A stretch of 64,000 bases of DNA from NCBI GenBank assembly GCA_034769895.1, contig CM068367.1:123727927-123791926 (forward strand). Reading direction: 5' to 3'. Below the pieces are notes generated by a model. It was not told where the DNA came from. It saw only the letters and a program-made list of their open reading frames with translations, and made no database searches. Origin of the DNA: Magicicada septendecula (lineage: Eukaryota; Arthropoda; Insecta; Hemiptera; Cicadidae). The position numbers and the translations under genes are program-made. This document shows, in pieces, positions 48,109 through 60,539 of the stretch. The first letter of the stretch is position 1. Each line of letters begins with the position of its first letter.

Positions 48109-49306
48109 TGACGAATCGAGACCTATAATAAAATTTTTTACATAGACAGTGCAGCGATTGCATTCGCTATTAATCCTTTCAATTCAATGAAATGAAAGAG
48201 TAGATTGAGTCCTATTTTGTCAAAATCGATGTAGTCGTTTGGAGTTACACTCAGACACATTTCGTCTCTCTCGTATAGTTGTTGGGTAAAAAGTGAGAGG
48301 ACTTTGGGGGTGGGCGAGACGACGACTTGACAATCATAAGCCGTTCGTTCGAATCGTTGTTTCAAGAACTTCTACAAACGTCGGCTATTAAAGTCCCAAT
48401 TTAAAAGAGACAGAAATTACGGAGACTTTGAAGACGGCCGCCAGTGGATGTTGGCCAAGCCCTTTCATTGTACGCATACCGTACGCGTCATTACATAATG
48501 ATGTAACCGCACGCAACCGCAGCCTGACATTCAGTCCCGTCACCATACGTCAAGCCGCACCACGGCTGCCATATAGTGTCATGTTTCGTCATGTCATGAT
48601 ACTGACGTTATCTCGATATTTATCTTACGTTTCATAACCGTTGTGTAAGCTTCTATTGTTTCTTATTTGAATTTTGTGTATTTTATTTTACGGGACGTCA
48701 TTTCTTAGGTACGTCACCATTCTTCTTCTCTTCTTTCTTATTAGCGTAAGTTACGACCATCCTTCAGATAGTTTTCCCAAGGTTTTCGGACAGATTCATT
48801 GTTAATTTATTTTTGTTCCGACAAAGTGTAAAGAGATTTATTCTTTATCGAGCAAGTTATACTTTATAGTTTTTTTTATTCAGTTCATAAATGTTTAGTT
48901 TTTTATCCGTTTTCTTCAGTCTCAATTGTTAGTTGTATGCTCAAATGAAGCAATCTTTTGAGAGGTCTTCCAAATTTCCATCATTTCAAAACAGCATAAT
49001 CCGGTAACAATCGTAACTACAACATAGTCCTTTCTGTACGTTACTTTTTCAATTACGTTTACCATTCGCTTGCCGATAACGATACTGAACGGTGTAACGA
49101 ATAGTACGGACAGCGAAATGTGCTGGCAATAGAAATTTTGCGAAGAGTGCGGACAGTGTCACTCCGATACCTGAGGAGGGTAGACCGTCAAAGTCACAAA
49201 CATTTGGACGTGTGAAGTATGCGGCCACCACCAAAACTTCCACGCTTCTGATGCTCTTGTCAGAAATCAATGTACATTTTAACTCAATCTATAATGGTAC
49301 TCATTA
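48109..49306. other. No supported feature
   Basis: A 75-codon minus frame at 48,138-48,365 and other short frames are unrecognised. AT-rich up to the BEL left LTR. Confidence 0.35.
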
Positions 49307-49778
49307 TGCGTCTTAGATGCTCTCGAAGAATCTTAAGTTAATCTTAGAACGCTTATTGAGGTGCTGGTGTGAAATGAAATGATAAAGTGGACTGTATAAA
49401 TTCTTGCGATAATAATTTATTGGAAATTAACAAGACATAATTGCTGGCGCGTGCAGTTTTAACGCGGCATAAATGCCGGAGAATTAATATAGAATTAAAT
49501 ATGGAAAACTCATAACCATGTGTGAGGCCGATATCGCCTAAGTAAAATTAGTGCATGATGATCATGCTAAATTATGAAATATTGAAACTTATGTGGCCGC
49601 GGCTTGCGAACAAGGCGTGTTGCCTGTACGGAGTCTTGCAAGGAACTAATTTAAAGTTGTCTGCTGTCGGCCTGTCTGAAACTGGCAGCAGATAACAGAT
49701 ATAAAAATGACGTCACTACACGCACCTGCAATGCAGCAATTTAAAGTACAAAGTTTTCATAGGTACAAAGTTTAACCA
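49307..49778 (-). repeat. BEL/Pao 3' LTR
   Basis: 472 bp. I found no difference from the other LTR when reading them side by side. It would hold the polyadenylation signal for the element's transcript. Confidence 0.95.
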
Positions 49779-50466
49779 TACTGCCCGTACAAAATCGGGG
49801 CGTTTTTGCAACTTAAGTAATTGTGTGAATAGTACATGGTAATTGACATTACATGGTAACAAATTCAATAATAAATAACAACTGCTAATACAATAACAAC
49901 GACATAACAATTGACATGTATAACAGTAGAGCAATGACACCCAGAAAATTAATAGTAGATAACAATATGATTAACATACCAAATTCATGTAAGGATACAT
50001 AATACATAATGATTTACGTTACATAGTAATAGAACAATAATAATAAAATTCCATAACACATAATAAAATGGTAATGATACATGATAATACAACAATCAGG
50101 CAGACATAATAGTTGGCAGTACATAATAATAGGATAATGATCACAAAAAATTCAATAATATGTAACAGGTAATAATACAATGACAAAGACATAATAATTT
50201 ACATGCATGATATTGGAATAACAATCCCCAAAAAATTCAAAAATACATAACCATAGAATAAATACAATAGTGAAAGACATAATAATTGATACAATAATAT
50301 TAGAATCACAATCCCCAAATGTTCAAAAATACATAACCATAGAATAAATACAATAATCAATAACAATATAAATCATGTGATCGGCCCGGGGAATGTCCCG
50401 GGCATGAAGCACGATAATGCTATAAAGTTCACATTACTAACACGTGTTGCATGAATGCTCATGCGA
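49779..50466 (-). repeat. BEL/Pao 3' untranslated region with diverged ~95-bp repeats
   Basis: AT-rich, with ACATAATAATT, AATCCCCAAA and ATACATAACCATAGAATAAA recurring between about 50,085 and 50,370. No clean polypurine tract is seen next to the 3' LTR. Confidence 0.6.
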
Positions 50467-50730
50467 TTAGTCTGAAGCCACTGGAAGTGGACATAATTTA
50501 TGAATGGGTCGACGTAGGATACCATTAGTGGTGCAAACATCCGCGACGCGCACTATTGAATCCTGACCCGAATAGACGTTCGTGACTACCCCGCTTTTCC
50601 ACTGGAGTGGGGGGGGGGAACTGTCATCTAGAATAAGGACGAGTTGTCCGGGAGTCAAATTTTTTGACGGGATGCGCCATTTGTTGCGTTGTTGTAACTG
50701 GTGCAGGTAATGCAGTGAGAGGAGAATCAA
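50467..50730 (-). pseudogene. BEL/Pao pol C terminus
   Basis: The frame contains LQQRNKWRIPSKNLTPGQLV, VYSGQDSIVRV and RRPIHKLCPLP, the conserved end of BEL/Pao pol after the integrase core. It is in a different frame from the preceding integrase segment. The ~35-40 residues normally found between the PLTALP block and the LQQR.KW block are absent, so a deletion of roughly 100 bp at about 50,700 joins the two out of frame. Confidence 0.85.
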
Positions 50731-51961
50731 CCAGGAAGTGAGCTGGAGTTAAAGGTTCGGGGTCCCTAGAGTCATTGGAGATGACGGACAAAGGGCGCGA
50801 GTTGAGGCAGGATTCTATTTGAGTTAGGATAGTGTAATACTCCTCAAAGGTAAGGATGGTTCCGCCGACAACGCGCCGCAAATGGAATTTGACGCTCTTG
50901 ACTCCGCTTTCCCACAGGCCACTGAAATGAGGTGCTGAGGGGGGAATAAAGGACCATTTAATGCCCTGGGCAATGGTAAAATCCTGGGTGGTCTGCTCAA
51001 ATCCAGTAGAATGAAAAAGTTTGTGCAATTCGTGAAGTGAGCTACTAGCACGACGAAAATTTGTTCCGTTGTCGGAAAATATCTGATCAGGGATACCTCT
51101 ACGCGCTATAAACCGTTTTAATGCTGCTATGAAGGCGTGTTATGTAAGATCTGAGACTAGCTCCAGGTGAATGGCCTTAGTGGTCATGCATATAAATAAA
51201 GCAATATAAGCCTTTGACGTCGATTTTGAACGCTGCCCGCCATGGCGTATAAGTACGGGACCGGCATAGTCGACTGCAGATTGGGAAAATGGCTTAGCAG
51301 GCGTAACCCGGGAAAGGGGTAATTGTCCTAATAATTGGCTTGCGCCCCTAGCACGGAATCGAAAACAAGTGATACATTTATGTATTACTGAACGTATATA
51401 AGATTTATCATTAACTATCCAATATTTCTGACGTAGAGAAAACTGAGTCAATTGTACACCAGCGTATAGTAAACGAAGATGCTCACTTTGTATGATTAGT
51501 TTGCTGAGATGAGAGTGCGGGTGTAGAATGATTTGGTGTTTGCTCTCATAGGTAAGCTGGGAGTGCTGAAGGCGCCCGCCCACGCGTAATATCCCCGCAA
51601 TGTCCAGAAATGGGTTGAGAGAGAGAATTTTACTATTATTGGGGATGCAGCGTTGTGCCTCAAGTTCCTTAATTTCGATGCTAAAGTGCAATCGCTGGGA
51701 CTGACGAATAAAAACCAAAAGTGTATCATGCAAATCCTGGGCAGTTAAAAAGGAAGTGTGCCTGTCAGCTATGGGGAGGCTAGAGTTCCGAATGAATCGA
51801 CGGCAATAAGAAAATACACGAATGAGCCTTGAGAGCGATGAGTAGTTTTCAAAATAACTAGACGTAGATGAAGCGACAATCAATGAGGTTTGGACCTGCT
51901 TACGTTGTTCCTGCTCAAGATCGGGATGAGTGCATGGGCATCGAAGGCGCAGATGGGCCAC
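50624..51961 (-). pseudogene. BEL/Pao integrase region, one stop
   Basis: The integrase inserts the element's cDNA into chromosomes. Visible: an N-terminal H-H-C-C zinc-binding block (HLSKLIIQSEHLR ... CITCFRFRARG), the first catalytic Asp in VDYAGPV, the second in FSDNGTNFR just below the stop, and the Glu in SGLWESGVKSVK, followed by EPLTPAHFLV. An in-frame TAA near 51,140 lies between the first and second catalytic Asp and splits the frame. The frame is shifted by one relative to the RT-RNase H frame, with the junction near 51,900-51,930. Confidence 0.88.
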
Positions 51962-54876
51962 GATGATGACTCATGGGACAACCAGGATGGACCATGCCAC
52001 CATTGTGGGTGACTGTGTAAAACCCGAGGGAGACAACCACGCGATAATATGTCGGCAGGGTTGTCCAGTGACGAGACATGATGCCAGGTACCCCTTGTAG
52101 TGAGCCGCTGAATCTCCGCCACACGGTTGGCGACAAATACCTTCCATCTGGAAGACTGCTGGTGAATCCAATGTAACGCGATCATCGAGTCAGAGTAAAA
52201 ATATAAGTCGTCGAATTTGTAACTCACGGCGTCCGTAACCTTGGAAGCCAACTGTGCCAACAAGAGACAGGCGCAAAGTTCAAGTCTGGGTAATGTTATC
52301 TGCTTCAAGGGAGCGACTCTAGATTTGGAACATAACAAATTTGATGAGATGACATAGTTTGAATAGACCGTACGCACATAAATACAACACGCGTAACCTT
52401 TTGCTGACGCGTCGGCAAATCCATGGAGCTGGAATGAAATGATTTGCGAATTATCCAAACTCTTTACCGTCCTTGGAATCTTAAAGTAAGTGTCTGAAAT
52501 CAGCTGAGAATAAAGTTCTACCCACTGATTAGATAATGAATCTGATAAGGGTTCGTCCCAACTTGTACCTGTTAACCACAATATCTGCATAAAATGCTTA
52601 CACCAGAATGTAACCGGGCCAATGAGTCCCAAAGGGTCGTAAATCCCTGCGATAACCGATAATACCCTTCTCTTGTTGAATACCTCTACATGGACAGGCC
52701 TTTGGACGTTATATACGAAACTATCTTCGTCAATGTTCCATTGAATACCCAAGGTACGCACAGTTTGAATTTTGCTAAAATCGAGGGAAGAATGAGCGTG
52801 CGAAGCTATAATGGTCTGATTATTTGAAAACCATTTGTGCAAGGTAAAACCGTATTGGCTTAATAAACCTGTGATGTCAGATTTCATTTTGGCTAGGATG
52901 TGCGGGTTATCTGAACCGGTCATGAGATCGTCCACATAAAAATCGTTTGCGATGGCTGAGCAAGCTATAGGGCGTTTAGTTTTATTTTCCTGGGCTATTT
53001 GAGCCAGACATCTTGTAGCAAGAAATGACGCACTTGCAGTCCCATACGTGACTGTCCTCAAGGCGTAATGTTGGAGTTGCCTATGGGGGGCGTCGCGCCA
53101 GACAATACGCTGCAAATTGGAATCCTTGGGATTAACTAAAATTTGCCGATACATCTTCTCAATGTCTGAAATGAGGACATATCGGTGAGTGCGAAATCGA
53201 GTCATAATAGAGAACAGATCCTGCTGGACCGTGGGACCAACCATCAATGTGTCGTTCAAGGACAAATTATTTGTCGTTATGGCGGAGCCGTCGAAAACAA
53301 CTCGCAGTTTGGTAGTTATACTAGAGCCTTTGAAAACTGAGTGGTGCGGCAAGTAAAAAGTGTCTGACTGGTTAAGTGACAAATCGTATGCATCAAGCGA
53401 AGACATGGGACCAAGAGTTAAATATTCATGCATGAACGCGCTATAGTCTTTGTGAAGATCAGGGTTCTGCTTGAATTTGAGTTCCAGTGCTTGAAACCTG
53501 CGGATAGCTCCGTGAAGAGAATCGCCCAAATGAGAATTGTATGACCTGCGAGGTAGGGATACCACAAATCTGCCATCATTATTACGGAAAGTATTAGATA
53601 CAAAATGACTTTCGCATTCCGTGTCCTCAGAGGAGGGAGCACGAATAGCAATGTCCTCTAACTTCCAAAAGTGCTTTAGTTGCGAGGAAATAGCATTATT
53701 GTCCTCACATACTATGAATGATGAGACAGGCTTTGTCATGTCGGCATTAAATGGCAAGTTACCCGCGAGAATGAATCCCAATTTTGTCTCCTGTAATATG
53801 GGAAAATGTGGGCTACAGATGAATTTGACAGGTTCAATTAATTGTAAGTAATACTGAGCACCAAGCAATAGGTCGATCTGCGTATAAGAGTTCAGTTGTG
53901 GGTCGGCTAGGAATATGCCTTTTGGTAAATTTAGGGATGCGATATGAAATAATTCCGCAGGGAGATTATTAGTGATACTGGGAAGCACAGCGCAATGTAT
54001 ATTTAAACTAAAATTCTTATAACGTGAATGCAACCTTATCCTAGTACTGAAGTCAGCTTGAGATAATGAATTATTTATACCGGTGATGGGTAATTGAGAT
54101 TTAATTAGTTTTAGACCCATGCGACGTGCAAAATTCATGGTGCAGAAGTTAGCTTGCGAACCTGAGTCTAATAAAATCCTTACTGGGTGTTTCCTACCGG
54201 CACGATCAGTTGTCATGCAGACGGCGGTGGATAATAATATAGATTTGTTTGTTTTCAGTTTTAGTGCAAACTGATTGTTACTGCACGAAGCGTTATTGCC
54301 TGATACGTGGATCATTGTGTAGTGGCGTTTAGCACACGTCCTGCAAGTAAATTTGGAGGGACAGTGTGCGAGATCATGGCCTTGACGTAGACAATTTAAA
54401 CAGAGTTTATTTTTAATTAAAATATTTTTTGGTTCCAGGGGAGACATGGCCACGAATTGTGGACATTCAGACAGACGGTGTTTACCTCTGCACAGCTGAC
54501 ATATGTTATTGCCGATATGAGAATGGAATGTCGCCCTAGTAATATTAACCGGTTTAATAGCTTTGCGATAGTGAGTCTTATCGCTAACGCGCGTTTTGCT
54601 TACTGGGCTGGCCGCGCCGTTGACGTTTTGCAATAACTGCCCCCTATTATTTAAAAACTTAATAAAATTCCTAAAATTAGGAAATCGTTCGTCCGACAAG
54701 CTTTCTTTCCAGAGCCGACATGTCTGGTTATCGAGTTTTTGGGTTAAGTATTGCACGAAAATAATTTCAAATGTATTTACCGTTAAATTCAATGAATTTA
54801 AAGCGTTTATGTTCGCAGTGATCTCGTCAATGAATTTGGAAATGCTAACCATGGATTCTTGTTCAATGGAGTTCAC
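51880..54876 (-). pseudogene. BEL/Pao gag(C-term)-protease-RT-RNase H
   Basis: A 998-codon open stretch. Approximate residues: gag C-terminal part 1-120; two zinc knuckles, CQLCRGKHRLSEC near 126-138 and CLNCLRQGHDLAHC near 159-172; aspartic protease LLDSGSQ near 235-241; RT 480-700 with VVFDGSA, SDIEKMYRQI and the catalytic FYVDDL near 646; RNase H with FADASAKG near 820, FYSDSM near 893 and NPADILSRG near 940. All catalytic motifs are intact. The first Met is not the real start: homologous coding sequence continues upstream in this frame (AIDLLKARYDSKL) and joins the N-terminal gag frame through a single-base shift near 55,000. Confidence 0.95.
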
Positions 54877-54950
54877 GGCCAGGACATTCCCTATGTGATA
54901 GGCTGAGACAATTAATTTGCTGTCGTACCTGGCTTTTAACAGATCAATAG

Positions 54951-55493
54951 CTACCGCATAATTTTCATGTGTGATTGGAAGAGATTTATTACATTTAACG
55001 CTTCATCCCTTAATGAAGAGTGCAAATAGTGTAATTTCTGAATGTCAGTCAGGTCAGTTCTGACGTGTATTAATTCTACAAACATATTATAATAATGTTG
55101 CCAATCAATAATGCTGCCTGAGAAGCAGGGCAGTTTAATCGGCTCTAACTGTATAGGGGGGGTTTTAATTGGCGTAACTTCCGCCTGAATCAACGGTTTC
55201 TTGTTCACCTCCTCCACTTGCTCTAATAAATGGTGTAACTTGCACTCGATATTGCAGAGATCATCCTCTGCTTGAACTCTGTCACTGACTGATGCGAAAT
55301 TGGAATCGTCAGCCTCAATTTGAGTCTGAATTTCGTCATACTTAGCGGACAATTCCATCAAATGGCGGAGTTTAATTTTTAAGGCATGATGATCGCTTGT
55401 GTCCGTATCGAAACTGTCAGCAAAAGTATTCACTCGGGATATAGACGCCTTAATTGTGCCCCGTTTCTTTATTAATGCCTTCACATCAGCCAT
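54951..55493 (-). pseudogene. BEL/Pao gag N terminus
   Basis: A 180-codon frame starting MADVKALIKKRG. It is followed by a charged helical region and IKLPCFSGSIIDWQHYYNMF, the DUF1759-type BEL gag block that normally continues to the zinc knuckles. The frame stops at 54,951, where a one-base shift moves the homology into the next frame. It is the probable translation start of the whole polyprotein, about 1 kb downstream of the 5' LTR. Confidence 0.88.
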
Positions 55494-56350
55494 GACCGAA
55501 ATGTAAAATATGATTTGAAAACAATAATTAGATTCTATATCTAATAGGTATATATCTATATAGGTGAACAGTTGTTGTAATTTTGAATAATTTGCTAAAA
55601 TCTGATATGATGCGGGAGCCAGTGATCTGTGTACACCTTAATATATGACTTACTATAATAGGTACTTAATTTGCTTAAAAATAGTTATGAAAGTTATCGA
55701 AAATATAAATCATTCAACATGAGAATATACCTATAGCCTTATCACATCACTTAAATTTCTTAATGCGTTATTGCACAGCTGCGTAAAGGAGAATTTATAT
55801 ACATATGAAAATCTAGATAAAAATATAAGCTTATGGCCACTTGACAATAATATCTGTTTCTGTAAAAATTATTAATGATGTTATATTAAATGTTATGAAC
55901 TCTGTGCAAAAATATTACCTAGTTTGCTGTACCCAATCAATTATATATGAAAAATGATAAAAAATGAAAGTTTATAGTCACGTGGATGTTGAATCCCGGC
56001 GTGCTCAAGCTGGCTTCGATCCCGTTGTTCGGTCCTGTTCGGCAATCCTTTGACGTTGGCGCACCACCTGTTTCTGCTGGTCGGGTGACGCTTGAAGTTG
56101 TAGTTCTTCGTGTAATTTTAAAGTTCTGGATCTTCGTCGCTCTAGAACCAATGATGCTGTCTTGCCGTGTCTTGTTGTCTCAAAGTTGCTGCTCTGCAGA
56201 ATCTTGCAGCGTTGAGTATGAAGTAAATTTCAGTCTCAGTTTTAGAACCATGAAGGTATGCAACGGCCAGGAATCTGATGCTTGAAATGTTCGGATTTGA
56301 CCCAAACGTCGTTTGGGTCCATTAAATGAAATATTTCTGAAATCGTACTG
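55494..56350 (-). other. BEL/Pao 5' leader, non-coding
   Basis: AT-rich from 55,494 to 55,980, then a GC-richer patch to about 56,300. No separate gene is recognised. Confidence 0.6.
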
Positions 56351-56524
56351 GACGAAAATCCGGTCGCGGTGGACCAAAAAATGCGGTCGCGGTGGACCAA
56401 AATGCGGTCGCGGAGGACCAAAAAATGCGGTCGCTGTGGACCAAAAATGCGGTCGCTGTGGACCAAAAATGCGGTAGCTGTGGACCAAAAATGTGAAATC
56501 CGTCCCGTGAGGACCAAAAAATGT
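56351..56524 (-). repeat. BEL/Pao leader: seven ~22-bp repeats at the primer-binding position
   Basis: The plus strand shows GGACCAAAA seven times, mostly as GCGGTCGC(G/T)GTGGACCAAAAAAT. On the coding strand each copy gives TTTTGGTCC. The copy nearest the LTR (TGGTCCTCACGGGACGGAT, beginning 8 bases after the LTR end) partly matches the tRNA-Tyr-type primer site known in many BEL/Pao elements (TGGTCCTTCGAGCCGGA). The assignment as primer-binding site is inference. Confidence 0.65.
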
Positions 56525-56996
56525 TGCGTCTTAGATGCTCTCGAAGAATCTTAAGTTAATCTTAGAACGCTTATTGAGGTGCTGGTGTGAAATGAAATGA
56601 TAAAGTGGACTGTATAAATTCTTGCGATAATAATTTATTGGAAATTAACAAGACATAATTGCTGGCGCGTGCAGTTTTAACGCGGCATAAATGCCGGAGA
56701 ATTAATATAGAATTAAATATGGAAAACTCATAACCATGTGTGAGGCCGATATCGCCTAAGTAAAATTAGTGCATGATGATCATGCTAAATTATGAAATAT
56801 TGAAACTTATGTGGCCGCGGCTTGCGAACAAGGCGTGTTGCCTGTACGGAGTCTTGCAAGGAACTAATTTAAAGTTGTCTGCTGTCGGCCTGTCTGAAAC
56901 TGGCAGCAGATAACAGATATAAAAATGACGTCACTACACGCACCTGCAATGCAGCAATTTAAAGTACAAAGTTTTCATAGGTACAAAGTTTAACCA
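56525..56996 (-). repeat. BEL/Pao 5' LTR
   Basis: 472 bp, same length and reading as 49,307-49,778. It is expected to carry the promoter. No TATA box is assigned with confidence. Confidence 0.95.
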
Positions 56997-57000
56997 CTAC

Positions 57001-60000
57001 TCATTATGCGTAAAATAATAATACACATACAGCTACTCAACATTTACATCTACACGCAAAATCCTTTTAAAACACTTATGTACAGTTTTTGGTATTTTTT
57101 AAAGTTACTTTGAAAAGTCATGCAATGTTTGAAAAAAAAAACGGAGCTCGCCAACAGAATATACATGGGAATGGAATTAAGGGTGGAAGGTGGACAAAGG
57201 TAAGATGAAAGGTGGACGAAAGTATAGAAAGAACAGTTCAAAAGTATGAAGAAACAGCGATAATCAAACCATGCGGAAGAGCTATTTTTATCATTCAAAA
57301 ACTTGAGTAGGTCGATGCATTCAAAATTTATATATGTGTGTGCGTGTGTTTTGAAATTATATATCGGCTACTTAAAAATGTAACAGATAAAAACTAGAAA
57401 AATTAAAAGATAAATGATATAAAAAGAACAAAAATACAAAATGTAACAAAAAAAGAAGACACTCAAAGCTGATTTTAAACACGCCAAAATGATTGTCAGT
57501 CCAAATCCTGAAAAAGTGAGATGGGAATCAGGTAGCAAAAAAGTAAAGGTTCTTCAATAGTCTACAATTGAACTGGCATGGTCTAAACGAAAAATATTCA
57601 CTGTCTCTCCTCCATCCCTCCATATACCGAGGCAATGTCCGCGCATTTCGCACCTAAAATGTTTGTAACATCGCAGTTTACCTCAGGTATCGAGTGATCC
57701 ACTGTCCCCAGTCTTCGTATATCCTATAACCAAAAACCGACGTTTATTTAAAGAAAACGGCAGTTTATTCCCGCCGGGGTCATTTGATTTAGATACGACC
57801 GTTCCCCCATCGCAAGGCAATGGCAAACCAGCGAGAGCTATCCTGGCTAGTATAAATCCTCCCCAACCGTTCGATCCGGCGTTAAACTGTAGGTGCCATA
57901 TACCTGTGAGAGACTCGGTAACACACGCACCACGGGTGTATGCGGGGAGGGTACAAACCAATCGAAATACTGAAGGACCCAATAATAATAAATTTAAAGA
58001 AATTGAAAACCTGTTTTTTCACTATCACTATTGTATTAACTTGTCAAAAGAAATTTAGTCTAACTTACGCAAACGCAGTCTGTGCGCCTTGTTTCGTGAC
58101 ACATTGTGTCGTGACATCGTTAGAATGGAACCATTCCTGAAGTCTACGCGCTTCTGGTGCCAGTGGTGGGGGGTATTTATCACAAAATTTTGATTACCCG
58201 AAACCGTGTAACCTTTTTTACTTCGGTTAGCGAATGTTTTGTTGCATTTGCGCCTATACATTCTGTCTGCTTGCCAATTTGTAAACTCGGCCGTATTCTG
58301 AGCAATGACGTAAGGCTCAGTTTTTGCCCAATCCACGTATAACGCGATTTGTAGACGAAGTGAGGAAGTTTTGACATTTCAAAGGGAGGTTAATGAGTCT
58401 ATGCGCCCGTTTGTCTGACTTCTCTCTAATGAGACACAGGCAGACGTGCAAAGCAGAGGATGCGCCGTTGTAATTATTTCGACCGTGTAACCTGAGCTCT
58501 TTGTAGGCGCCGGGGCCGTCTAATCTCTGTCAAAGGGCGAAAGCAACACCGCTGAATAATCCGTTCAACGGTAACGACGACGAATGCACGAAAACACGAA
58601 ACTTTTTGTTTTATTATTTTATCATTAGTGAGGCAAATAAAACAGAATAGAAGAGAAGGTTGCAAATAGGTTCAGAGCGAGAAGTCATTTTATCGTTAAA
58701 GTCAGAGAATATACAGAAAAACGCATTTCTTATGATACAATTTTAATTTAAAATTAATATCTTTTTAATTGTTCAAGATTTCCGCAAAAGAAAAATGTGA
58801 GTTGTTTAAACATATTTATTGGCATATTTAAGTTATATATTTATTTGCTTAATAATCAATCCTCTAACCAAGCAAAACAAAGTATCTATCAGCGTAATGT
58901 GCTTGTGTTGTGTCCTAGACATCAGAAAGCCACTGTGTACGGAGGGTATTGGTCCCATGACCCACTTCAGCCTGCAAGTAACATACAAGGTTTATACAAC
59001 CAAATGCCTCATATTATTTTAATACATATGTGTACAGCTCTCATTTACATAATATAATTATATTGTGCTGGTGTTTTATTGAGTAACTTATTAATTTCTA
59101 CATTACAGTTATTATAAAAAGTAATTATTGCAATAAACAGTACAAGGTACAGGAGTTAATAAATTATTAAGATAATTTTTACATTTTTTTACATTGCTAC
59201 AACATACACTAGTTCTACATGTTTTGTAGTGTACCGTATGTATAGTGTTGTATATCTTTATGTTTATTTTTGTCACACTGTTATATTGATATTTATTTTA
59301 TTGTACCTTGTAAATTAAATAAAATGACTCTTGTAGGCCTACAGTTTGCATTGCTTGTTCATGCCATAAAAGAGACTGGATGTATATATATATATATACA
59401 TATAGTGTGGGTTTTTTAAAAATATTTATGTGGTTGTGGAATATGTTGAGGATGTAAAAAATTATTTTTTGTTTATTTTAGTGACATAATTGTGAAAAAT
59501 TAATCACGCATTTTTATTTTAAGTGTATGTTTTTTAATTGTTTTTACAATACGGACTCTTCCTTTCAGAAACGTTTGAAATAATTCACATGATATGGAAT
59601 TTTACCAACTCCGGCTGGACACTTTCCTCCGAAAATGTAAAGTTAAACACGAATTACTGCACTCTTTTGTATTTTGTTTGTTGGTAATTGAAAAGTCACA
59701 AATATAAATCCAGTGAGTAAGCCAGTGATAATGCTGACTCCCACAAAACTACGCATCCACCAATTTATTCCCATTGGAGACACTTTATTCCCTCACGTCG
59801 CTTGGTCATTTATTTCGAGACGTTTTAGGTTTGCAATGTTGGTAAGATTTGAAATTAGTTTAGTGATTCTGACCGAATCGCGGTTTTGTGCTGTTCTCCT
59901 TCTATACATGTTACGGTTCTGCGTGTTTTATTCATATAATTACAGTACTCTGAGAATACAGTAAACAAAAGCGACAGAGTATTAAAGGGCACACGGTTAG

Positions 60001-60320
60001 TAGTTGCATCACGTTTCCACCTGCTGTTTCAGTGAACGGATGTCAACTCGGCGAAGTCACGTGTTCGTACACGCCGCCTCATGACGTAGCTAGTAGTTTA
60101 TGTAAATGTACGCATTTCTCAATCAATAAATAACAGATACCGCTTCCTTCGCGTATATGCGTAAATTGTTTTATAATGTTTAAACAGGAATATATCAAGA
60201 CTTAACAATAATACATTTTTTTATGAACCAAGGACATATTTCATTTCCCTTTGTACCTTGTAGTAATACTGTGTGTCAACCGATTTTACAATATATTTCT
60301 CTTATTTATCAACCCACAAT
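57001..60320. other. No supported gene; one GC-richer patch
   Basis: 57,680-58,340 is GC-richer and contains CCCGCCGGGGTCATTTGATT and GCAATGGCAAACCAGCG, strings that look like parts of dispersed repeats, but I cannot assign a family. The rest is AT-rich with a TAGGCCTA octamer at 59,334-59,341 and a short (TA)n at 59,381-59,397. Confidence 0.35.
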
Positions 60321-60539
60321 CATCGTCATCATCAATTTGCAAGAATTATTCTGGTAAATATATGATGAACATTGTTTGCGGAAGAACTGCGGATCAAATA
60401 TTAAAAAACCGATTATTTTGATAGATGAAATTTCTCTCTGTCCATCTGAATAACCTTATACCGTATAAACAGATTGTAAAAATAGTTTGCACATGGTTGC
60501 ACCGATAAAACGGAAGACTAGTATTATTCAGTTGGAGAT

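Larger units (their letters stand above)
49307..56996 (-). mobile_element. BEL/Pao LTR retrotransposon, recent but frame-broken
   Basis: Two direct LTRs of 472 bp (49,307-49,778 and 56,525-56,996) enclose a minus-strand gag-pol. In coding orientation the LTR begins TGGTTAAAC and ends CTAAGACGCA, the usual TG...CA. The gene order gag, protease, RT, RNase H, integrase in a single long frame is that of BEL/Pao. I see no envelope gene. Total 7,690 bp. The right LTR is the 5' LTR. The outer edges both touch TACTCATTATGCGT, so the target duplication cannot be cut cleanly. Confidence 0.95.

Noticed and set aside
49307..56996. Endogenous retrovirus with envelope
   Set aside because: No envelope-like frame was found between the end of pol and the 3' LTR, only AT-rich diverged repeats.
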